Positions 56,061 through 64,000 of a DNA stretch of 64,000 nt are shown here, one piece after another. The stretch spans positions 336,380-400,379 of the forward strand of contig JAAEAF010002760.1 in assembly GCA_011037195.1 (NCBI GenBank), given 5' to 3'. Positions within the stretch are counted from its first letter, which is position 1, and each line of letters begins with the position of its first letter. Source of the DNA: Triatoma infestans (lineage: Eukaryota > Arthropoda > Insecta > Hemiptera > Reduviidae). Under the pieces are notes generated by a model. The model was given only the letters and a program-made list of their open reading frames with translations, had not been told where the DNA came from and made no database searches. The position numbers and the translations under genes were made by a program.

Positions 56061-57395
56061 TAGTTTATTTACTACCTATCTAACCCAACTTCTTCTCCTT
56101 CTCAAACCCATTTATAGCTACCAATATACATTCATCATTAACAACCTTCATGCCCTACTATCATTGCAAAATAGGAGTATACAAAGAATGTAGTGTGAGT
56201 GAGTAATGTGGTATTGAGAATTAGCCAATGAGCATTGTTAAACAAAAATATTTAGACATACCAACTAATATTGCAGTCTGTATTTATATTGTTGAGAGTT
56301 GGGAGTGTAGTGAAACTGTCAGTGTAAACAAAAATTGTTCTTGCTGTAACTAAATAAATAGAATAAGATACTCGCGGAGGTGCTAAGATCGTTGAAGAAT
56401 TGGTCAGTCCAGTTCACACCTGCGGGGATGTAATTATCGAGGGTGTTTTATCTGATTCGCAAATGATCTCAATATGGAGATAAAGAAAATAAGAGGTCAT
56501 AACTTTGATCTCTGATTAATATCAACAATACAAAAATGTTAAAAAATATACAACTATACTAAAAATTGTAACACACCTATTTTGTATTCGACTTCACTTA
56601 GAATTTGTTTATGTTTCATTACAGCGAATTTTTATTATATATATAATGTTATTAAATGCTGTTAATTACAAAAGTGCCTATATCCTATTTATTTATTCTT
56701 TTAGACAATTTTGCTTTCATTACCTTGATTTTTATCATATTAATCAAACAAAAATGAATTTATATTCATATATTTATTTATTAGACATGTTCTTTATAAT
56801 AACTTATAAATGAAAAATAATTCTTTCATGCAAATAGTTCGACATTTACTATTCACTATTTTTTTGTTTTTTGTCTTTAAGAAAATAATTATTATCATAA
56901 GTTAATTATAATTACTATATTGTAACTATCTTTCCTGATTATCTCTGATTGGTTAATATTGTTTGATTTCATTCCTCAGTTGTTTTTTTTTTGTACGATT
57001 TTGTTTTATTCCACTTCTATTTCTAGATGTTTTACTTCTATGCTATTATAAGTTAATCAAACTTAGTGCATTAATCATTATTTTGCATTTTCCTTTATTT
57101 CTTCGAGTTTAATATAACTATTATAAACACAAAACAAAATATATTATATTTTGCCGTGTTTTAACTGTAATAATGTGAAGAGATTTCTGTTGTTGTGATT
57201 CTATTGTGGTTGTTTTAGATTTGTTTTGGGTAGTTGAAACTATAGTTGTTTCGAGGCTGACACTTTTAATTCAACAACAACGACGACTGAAAACAACAAT
57301 GATTGAAAATTTAGTAGCAATAATATTTGCAACGTAATTAACCTATGAAAATTTAATTAATAAATTTGCATTCAACTTGGAAAATTATTTTATAT
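56061..57395. other. No recognised gene
   Basis: AT-rich. The first 300 bases may hold decayed retroelement DNA of unclear type. Confidence 0.5.
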
Positions 57396-57399
57396 ATAA

Positions 57400-57575
57400 T
57401 TGTTATGGTGGTTGCTTCCGCGGAGCTGGAAAGCATCAGAGACATTTTCCGTAGTAGCCTGCTTCATTTTGTGGTCATCGACCGGTTTCCGGGCGTTCGC
57501 CCATCTTCAGGATGCGTTTTTCAGACAGTGTGACAACACAGACTTGCACAGTGCAAATTCAGTTTTACACACTGA
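57400..57575 (-). repeat. B1 arm, single
   Basis: Runs from the outer end (GAGCTGGAAAGCATCAGAG) to CAAATTCAGTTTTACAC. The motif (57476-57514, minus) has stem I CATC/GATG, CUGAAGA, U, GGGC/GCCC, one extra G, GAAA, CCGGUC. The extra G can pair with the extra U, giving a continuous five-pair stem II, the only copy where this is possible. No second arm follows. Confidence 0.85.
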
Positions 57576-57749
57576 CTGGTGTTTTTAACTGTATTTTATA
57601 TATAGACTGGCTCAGAAGCAAACGAGGGGGGCGGGGGGATTAAATTAAAATAGGGGTGTAGGATGGTTTATTATTTATCACACTGCTGAATCTTTGAAAC
57701 TTCAAGGCCACTTTTAAGAACGGAGACTTTCCAGCTTCGTACATAATAT

Positions 57750-58190
57750 GATGTCCATTACCACTAGCGCTGCTAAAATTTCATCTACGCAACAAAATTT
57801 GTCACCGAAAGTGCGAATTTAGAGAGAAGGTTTTCTTAGTTTCTTGAAAATTCCTCGAAAATGGCTCTTTTTTTTTTTTTTTTTTTAACTTGAAATGCCA
57901 GCTCGCAATAACTCGAAATATTTTCTCGCAATAAAAGGATGTAATAACATTTAAGATTCTTGAATTTATTTATTTTATGGCAGACGTCACTGCCATTCAA
58001 TGTAATCACATTAATGTACATGTTATTCCTAAATCCAATAAATACAATCTATTTATAGTAATGCTAACGTATGTAAAGGTAAAGTAATTAAACAAATTCT
58101 AATAATTTCAAATTTGATAAAGTTTGTCTAATTATAATTGTAATTAAAGCAATTAGAGAAAGTTGTGTGAGGTTTTTTTCATATCAAATT
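57750..58190 (+). repeat. CCGGAA element, 3' fragment
   Basis: TTTGTCACCGAAAGTGCG, CCTCGAAAATGGCTC, an extended T run, and a terminal TTAGAGAAAGTTGTGTGAGG match the family's last subrepeat and 3' end. Confidence 0.65.
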
Positions 58191-59720
58191 TTAAATTTAG
58201 ATTTAATAAATATTCATAAATTTAATCAAACACTTTGAATAAAATTAAATATGAAGATTTTTTAAAAAAAAGAAAGACATTATTTACATTCCAATTTAAT
58301 TGGAGGAAGTTACCTTGTTCTCTAATTTATAATTTCGGTTCAAATAAAAATAAAATAAAAAAATAAAAAACAATCTTATGTAACGAAACTCTTGGAACAA
58401 ATAATTTAAAATATAAAAATAAAACTAGCAGTTGGTCCACTTTATAAACATTGTTTGTAATTAACAAAATTGTTACAATGTAGTTTGTGCAAAAACTTTT
58501 TATAGAATTTCAATAGAAAAATCCCGTTACTATATATACATATATATATATATATATAAAGATTTTAATTTCTTTTTCTTTTCACATATAATTTTAATTA
58601 CAATAATTAAATGTAGCTTGGGGCAGGCACATCGATGTGACAGGGGTACAATAAGCGAAATTGCGTAGGATTTATTCATTACTGATCTCAAGCCTACACA
58701 AAATTATTGAACGGTATTCATCATGTATAACCAATATAATACATAATAATTATAATATGATTAAGCAATAATTATTGTACTATTATTAAATTATTGTACA
58801 GTAAATGTGTATTATATTTTATAATTAACTTTAAAATAAATTTAGGACATTTTGTTTCATTTAGTTTTTATTTTTTTAATGAAATAAAAATTATTCTTAA
58901 ACCATTCAGAAAAAATCCTACGCTGTATTAACCAATGCTCCATATTTTGTGTCTTAATAGAACTATACACTCCTATCTAAAAGTACTTTTCGTGCTAAAT
59001 TTAATTTCTGCCTGTTACAAGAAAATTCATTCTTAACTTTCCGCTTATCCTAATCCTTTAATAGATCAGCTCTCATTTTTGGATCTGGAGTCAGACGACG
59101 CACTGGTCACGTGATTTACTGGGCGGTAGAAGTCACTAATCAATTTAGAGCCACGCTTAGGTGGGTAACTCTTTTCATGTTATTGTCAGTCATACAATTA
59201 ACTTGTTGCAAAAGCAATTACATCTGCACTTGTAAATTCTAATCAGTATTAAAATAAAAAAGAAAAGGATTTTATTACATAATATTTAAGTAAGAATTCG
59301 CCACTTTTTATTCTTAAATAACTTTAATTTCGGACTTCGTTTATGCGGTTTATTATAAGTTTTGAAAAAGAATATATTTCCAAAAATGTTGTGGCCTTCC
59401 AAATTCAGCCTTCAGCGTTCTAGTTTAACAATTTTTTTTTTCCTTCTCATTTATATATTCGTTCAATATGTCGTCTGCTTTGTCTATTGCCTACTTTTTT
59501 GATGAGGGCTTAGCGACTAACTACCATAAAAAAAAAAAAAAGACCAAAGCACATACTTTATTATTAATATTTTTGCAGCAAATATAAATTTATCAGTTAT
59601 ATGTGAGTTTAGAACTGCGGACTTATAGTGATTTATATAATGTAGAGATTCAGTGTTAATATTAAGTTATTAAAATTAATAAAATATTAAAGTTATTAAA
59701 GTTAATATTAATATTAAAGT
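58191..59720. other. No recognised gene
   Basis: AT-rich with (TA)n near 58530 and poly-A near 59528. Confidence 0.6.
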
Positions 59721-59725
59721 TATAA

Positions 59726-59909
59726 TTGTTGTGGTGGGATGGTTGGTCCCGCAGAGCTGGAAAGCATCAGAGACATTTTCCGTGATAGCCTGTTTCATTT
59801 TGTGGTCATCGACCGGTTTCGGGCGTTCGCCCATCTTCAGGATGCGTTTTCAGAGACAGTGTGATAACACAGACTTGCACAGAGCAAATTCAATTTATAC
59901 ATTCAACTT
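59726..59909 (-). repeat. B1 arm, single, interrupted by a LINE
   Basis: The outer end is CGCAGAGCTGGAAAGCATC. Sequence is nearly identical to the 57.4-kb copy through the motif and to GCACAGAGCAAATTCAAT. A LINE tail begins at 59910. Beyond the LINE no second arm is visible. Confidence 0.87.
59807..59844 (-). ncRNA. Hammerhead-ribozyme-like motif, B1 type, intact core
   Basis: On the minus strand: stem I CAUC (59844-59841) pairing with GAUG (59810-59807); core CUGAAGA; one extra U; stem II GGGC/GCCC with loop GAAC; GAAA; then CCGGUC. All bases invariant in hammerheads (CUGANGA, GAAA and a UC cleavage position) are present. Stem III would be two pairs with a two-base loop, or an intermolecular ACCGGU palindrome. 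The unpaired U before stem II is the one departure. Cleavage would fall between GUC and GAUG. Confidence 0.6.
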
Positions 59910-60499
59910 TTTCTTTTTTTTTTTTATTTAGAAATTTACGATCTGTATTACATATATACAATGAGTAAATAAGATGTTGAATAAATGAAACTGTAGTTTG
60001 TGAGGAGGTAGGAGGAGAGAAACTACCCAGCGGGCAGCACTCTCTACGGGATACCAGTAACACTGATCAGTCCCGAAGGAAATCTCGGGGCCACTGGCGA
60101 TTCAAACGGCCAGGTGGATGGTCATGGATGGTGGAGGCTAGAGATTGTACAAAAGGATTAGAGCAAAAGGAGAGAGTAGTATGCAGTTTATGATATTTTG
60201 TCTTGGCAAGTTGTTGTACGAAAGGGACGTTGAGGTCATTATGGAGCGTAAGGTTTGAAACGTAGAAAGGAGCATCAACTATCTGTCGAAGTAGCTTAGA
60301 TTGGAATGTCTGAATGGTACGTAAGTTTGTAGGTTTAGCTGAACCCTACAATTCAAGTCCTTATGTTCAAATTGGTTTGATTATAGAAATATATATCAAT
60401 CTTTTGAGTTCTATAGGTAATTTGGATCGTCTTCCGATAAGTCTGTAAAGATGTTTGGCCCTTTTAGTCAGTGCTTGTCTTTTAAGTCTTGTGTGCGGG
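59910..60499 (-). pseudogene. 5'-truncated LINE with target duplication: reverse-transcriptase C-terminus
   Basis: On the minus strand one continuous frame of about 140 codons (60490 to a stop near 60066) reads KRQALTKRAKHLYRLIGR, then FQSKLLRQIVDAPFY and LHNDLNVPFVQQLA, and ends QWPRDFLRD. It matches the C-terminus of a Jockey-type reverse transcriptase without RNase H. The only damage is three stop codons in one cluster (about 60375-60335), at sites where Trp, Tyr and Trp are expected. A 3' UTR leads to a poly-A tail (T run at 59910-59930). The flanks ACATTCAACTT (59899-59909) and ACACTCAACTT (60500-60510) form an 11-base duplication with one mismatch. Confidence 0.88.
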
Positions 60500-60698
60500 A
60501 CACTCAACTTAAATTTATAAAATTAAAAACTCAAAATATTTGTTAGCTAAGAAATTATATCTTCTTAAACCCATCTAGAAACCACTTGGATTTAATTTTT
60601 TTTTTTTTTTAGTTTAAAGTTGCTTCAAATTTAAGCTATTTTAAGGTTTTTTTTTTTGTTTTTTTTAAACTTTTTCTCAAGTCGTAATTTGTTTAATT

Positions 60699-61477
60699 AA
60701 AGGTGTTTGTATCTGCTCGGACAGCCAGGCTATTGAAGGCGCTTAACTCATGTATCTTCACTTCCAGATTGGTGTTGGAATGTTCTAAAAGACTGGAAGA
60801 TCTTTCTTCATTAAAGGATGTGCTTCTGGTCTGGGTTCCAGGTATTTTTGGTAATGAGGAGGTGGATAGGTTTACCAAATTAGGTGCCTCTCTCCCTTTC
60901 ATTGGTCCAGAGCCTGCTGTTGGTGTGTCTTCTGGCACATGTTTGTCGGGCTTTCAGACGTGGATGACCTCACAGCACTCATCCTTATGGATGAGTGCAG
61001 TGGGTTGTCGGCAGTCTAAAATGCTCATTGGGGGCCCGGACGGAGCTTTGAGTAGCGAGGTCCGATGTCTTTCACGGACCTCCCTCAGGTATCTGGTTGG
61101 ATTCCTCACTGGGCATTGTGGTTTAAGGAGACATCTCTATATAATGGGACTTGTGCCTGACCCTTTTTGTAGAGTTTGTGAAACTGAGGAGGAAACACCC
61201 ATGCATTTGATGACGAATTGTTTGGGTTGTGAGGAGATTAGGTTTAGGACCTTCGGCCGGAATAGGATGGCGGTAGAGGATCTTAAGCTGTGTCCTTTTA
61301 AGGTTTTGGTCCGATTTGTTCGGTCTGTTGTGAAACTTGTGATGGTTAAACCCTGGGCCTGGATTTTCATTCTAGTCCCAGTGGTAGGTATCTTTAGGGG
61401 TAGCTATATGGGCCCGAGGGGGCTTTGGATAGCGTAGGGTTTACTTCCCTCCCCTTTTGTGAATAATAATAAATAAT
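60699..61477 (+). pseudogene. 5'-truncated LINE with target duplication: RNase H end and Cys-His C-terminus
   Basis: An open frame of 244 codons (60703-61437) carries the second half of RNase H (LLVWVPGIFGNEEVDRF, residues 42-57) and a C-terminal C-x2-C-x8-H-x4-C motif (residues 156, 159, 168, 173) after LTGH. The conserved His of the WVPGH block is Ile (residue 48); the last catalytic Asp (residue 55) is kept. The preceding catalytic block SDSQA is readable at about 60718 in a different frame, so one indel lies between it and LLKAL. The 3' end is an (AAT)n tail. AATTTGTTTAATT at 60686-60698 and 61478-61490 is a perfect 13-base target duplication. It does not encode a working enzyme. Confidence 0.92.
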
Positions 61478-61490
61478 AATTTGTTTAATT

Positions 61491-61885
61491 TCTTAGAGTT
61501 TCTTTAAACTGAACCCCATTTTAAATACAAACCTGCACATTCCATTGTATACATGTAAATAATTTTAGTGAACACTGATTCTCTTTTACCAATAGAAATA
61601 GAAAGAATAAAAAAAATTATCACATCCTAATGAAATTACCCAAAAAAAATTGTATCTATGAATTTTATTGATTTTTATTGATAAAATACTGGGAAAAAAA
61701 AGAAGAAACCTGTTGCCCAATGTTCATTTAACTTATAATGGCAGATTCATTATTTATTTTTAATTGATAAAAAATCTTCTAAATAAGCTTGTGAACAATT
61801 TTAACACTTTGAATGTCTTTATAATCAATTTGCTCATTACTCTAGTATAAAACTATTTCTATATAATGAACACTTAATTACAAAT
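61491..61885. other. No recognisable feature
   Basis: AT-rich sequence between the LINE and a B2 foldback. Confidence 0.6.
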
Positions 61886-61889
61886 ATGT

Positions 61890-62170
61890 GAATGGGTCTG
61901 CAATGCTGGGATAATATCTGGTATTTTCTGGTCCTTTCGTAGCATGTATATTCTTTTTATTCCTAACCAGTTTCGGATTTTTATCCATCGTCAGAGCAAA
62001 TTGACTAAGTTTTTGTAGGGGAAGTTCACTTCAACGTAATTTTTATTTCTGTTATATACAAACCAAACGAAACATTTTGTTGAAATCTTTCTACACAAAC
62101 TTGGTAAATAGACGAAAATCCGGAAACCGGTCAGGAATGAAAGGACGGATAAAATATCAGACTTAATTAT
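61890..62170. repeat. B2 foldback (inverted repeat)
   Basis: The left arm runs from GTCTGCAATGCTGGGATAA through the motif (61965-61994, minus: CUGACGA, U, GGAU/AUCC, GAAA, CUGGUU) to GAAGTTCACTTCAACG. The right arm (62075-62170) is deleted across the core but keeps AATCCGGAAACCGGTCAG. The left motif has an intact core but U instead of C at the cleavage position and a mutated palindrome. Confidence 0.82.
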
Positions 62171-63160
62171 AAAACTTCAATCAGTTATCACATATATCTC
62201 TCTCTCTCTCAAAAATTTGGCCACCCATGTTTTATTATTCCTCTGTGTGGGGAGGGGTGTGTCGTAGATTTTTATCTTTTTTCTACTACTAAATATATAT
62301 ATACATATATATATATATAAAATTCAATCAGCAGTTTTGTTTAATCTGAACAAATTTACAAACTAAGTTTCTAATAAATTCAGTTTTAGAATCTAATATT
62401 TTAATACGCTACTTTGTTATTAGTTAACGATATATTTACAGTTAATTTATTTATTTGTGTTAACATTGCAACAAAATAGCAGTATTTATATTATAAATAG
62501 ATGTAGATAGATATATTTATTTAAAACATTCTTCATGGTACTTAAGATATGTTACAAAATATATAAATATATATATAAATTATAAAAAAAAAAAACATTC
62601 TTATTCTATACTACAGAAAGTATTCAACAATTTTGACACGTACACGTTAATAGCTACTTTAGATATTTTTTAACGCTGAGAAACTTTTCTATGATGATTT
62701 AAAAAAATAAAAAGAAATAACCATCTAACATTGCTTACATGCAAATTAAACCCTATTTAGTTTTTTAAGTTTACAAAGTTTATGCTACTACATTAATAAA
62801 ACTTAATATTATAACTTGCCCGTTGGTAGCGGTTTCAATTTTATTTCTAGATAAAATATATTATGTAAATCTATAATCTTATTTCAATTTATAACTATTA
62901 AGCAAAAAAAAAAAAGAAGTAATAAATTAAAATTTTGATGCAATAGGAAATAATATTTGCATAAGATTTTTTTTTGGAGTGGGAGAGGATGAACGAGGGA
63001 AATTTAATATTAATAAAACTATTATAAAATGTTTATTTTGTTTCAATTATCACTAGAATTTATTTTAGCGGTAATAGGAAAATTGTATGTCGTAAATACA
63101 AGATTATTCTTACTGCCCTCGTTAATATACAATTGTTTATAAAATTGAAAAATATTATAA
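62171..63160. other. No recognised gene
   Basis: AT-rich with (TC)n near 62200, (TA)n near 62300 and 62565, and poly-A runs. Confidence 0.6.
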
Positions 63161-63164
63161 AGAA

Positions 63165-63490
63165 ATTGTGATGATCGGTCAAGAAAGAAACATTCAATAA
63201 TGCCAACGTTTCGACAGAGTTTCCTGTCTTTATCAAGCCTTTTTAATATATAGGTAGTCATGAAGATGTGGAGAAAGAATTTTTTAACATACACATTTGT
63301 TGCATCGCAGAAACATAAAAAAGAAAAATAGTTTACTAGTTACTTGATTCAAATCATCTACAGAAATGATCCACATCTTCATGACTACTTGTATATTAAA
63401 GCCTTGATAAAGACAGGAAACTATGTCGAAACGTTGGCATAATTGAATGTTTCTTTCCTTGACCGAACCTCATTAAAATTTCTTCATAAC
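63165..63490. repeat. B3 foldback (inverted repeat with hammerhead-like arms)
   Basis: Arms of about 110 bases meet near 63320. Both carry the B3 motif, left near 63200-63240 (minus) and right near 63397-63440 (plus), the latter with GAAACTATGTCGAAACG (one change in stem II). Inner arms also share CATCTTCATGACTAC. An 83-codon minus opening is only a shadow. Confidence 0.87.
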
Positions 63491-63544
63491 TTTTGGTTGC
63501 TTATTTCTTTTTATAGGCTGTTAGAATCTTATTCCAATTTTTTA

Positions 63545-64000
63545 TGGGTTGTTTTGAACTCCAAATGATTGTAAAACCAATTTACAGCCTGTGTTTTTTA
63601 TTATATATTAATCATATATATAAAAATACATTTATTTCCTGTGACGTTTCAGCAATACACTTGCCATTTTCAAACAGGTGGTTCTGATATCAGAACGTTA
63701 TTATATCTGTAAGTAATATACAAATTTGAGATGATACAAATTAATATGAAATCAATAATTATACAATATTCTACTAAATCTAGACATATGATAAAGAATT
63801 ATATTTCATATTAATTTGTATTATCTCAAATTTGTATATTACTTACAGATATAATAACGTTCTGATATCAGAACCACCTGTTTGAAAATGGCAAGTGTAT
63901 TGCTGAAACGTCACAGGAAATAAATGTATTTTTATATATATATGATTAATATATAATAAAATACACAGGCTGTAAATTGGTTTTACAATCATTTGGAGTT
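63545..64000. repeat. Large B5 foldback, cut by window end
   Basis: Arms of at least 225 bases, near identical, meet around 63775. Outer ends read TGAACTCCAAATGATTG and complement. The inner arm pairs GTAATATACAAATTTGAGA with its complement. The right arm reaches base 64000, so the outermost part is outside the window. Near identity of the arms suggests recent formation. The copy at 14.5 kb is a short derivative. Confidence 0.93.
63877..63917 (+). ncRNA. Hammerhead-like motif, B5 type, with U3-A8 core
   Basis: Stem I CCUGU/ACAGG (five pairs); core UUGAAAA; one extra U; stem II GGCAA/UUGC plus a G-U; GAAA; CGUC. Against CUGANGA, positions 3 and 8 are U and A together, which would keep the 3-8 pair seen in hammerhead structures. 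The same motif, inverted, is at 63638-63678 on the minus strand. Palindromic ACGU could pair between molecules as stem III. Confidence 0.5.

Overview
This looks like repeat-dominated, very AT-rich nuclear DNA from an animal, most likely an arthropod and possibly a hemipteran insect. The evidence is a mariner transposase, several families of non-LTR retrotransposon (LINE) with RNase H tails, two Penelope-like GIY-YIG endonuclease fragments, gypsy-type LTRs, three tRNA-derived SINE families, and very frequent A/T homopolymers and microsatellites. The hemipteran suggestion rests only on my recollection that a structured repeat like the ~1 kb CCGGAA element occurs in planthopper-type genomes. I found no convincing host protein gene, tRNA gene or rRNA gene. 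Nearly every recognisable coding stretch is a decayed transposon fragment.

Layout. 0-10 kb: foldback repeats, an RNase H LINE remnant (3.0-4.0 kb, minus), a 94-bp satellite (5.55-6.16 kb), a SINE-A copy, another foldback (8.3-8.5 kb) and LTR/LINE scraps. 10-25 kb: a LINE reverse-transcriptase 3' end (12.9-13.7 kb), LTR pieces, CCGGAA elements, two SINE-B copies and one SINE-C copy, a foldback, a broken mariner transposase (22.4-23.3 kb), a LINE tail and a 287-bp-period duplication. 25-43 kb: two foldbacks, a GATA array, two Penelope-like fragments (30.2-30.6 kb minus, 42.1-42.5 kb plus), three LTRs (two of exactly 328 bp), a LINE fragment and SINE-A copies. 43-64 kb: a three-level nested insertion (45.0-46.4 kb), a full CCGGAA element (47.4-48.5 kb), SINE-A against a LINE tail (49.5-50.6 kb), a pogo-like internally deleted transposon (53.0-53.5 kb), a gypsy Gag/protease piece between inverted LTRs (55.0-56.1 kb), two 5'-truncated LINEs with target-site duplications (59.9-61.5 kb), and three foldbacks to the window end.

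Main observation. The foldback families, here called B1, B2, B3 and B5, plus B4 lying 3' of the Penelope-like endonuclease, differ in sequence but each carries the same hammerhead-ribozyme-like layout. That layout is a short stem I, a CUGANGA-like core, a hairpin stem II, GAAA, and a tiny or palindromic stem III ending in a cleavage-type triplet. Stem II changes between families but stays paired. B3 and B5 replace core positions 3 and 8 together (C to U and G to A), which keeps the C3-G8 pair known from hammerhead structures. Penelope-like elements are known to carry hammerhead motifs, so the best reading is a set of Penelope-related or retrozyme-like non-autonomous repeats arranged as inverted pairs. 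Cleavage is untested, and one extra base before stem II in almost every copy is a structural objection.
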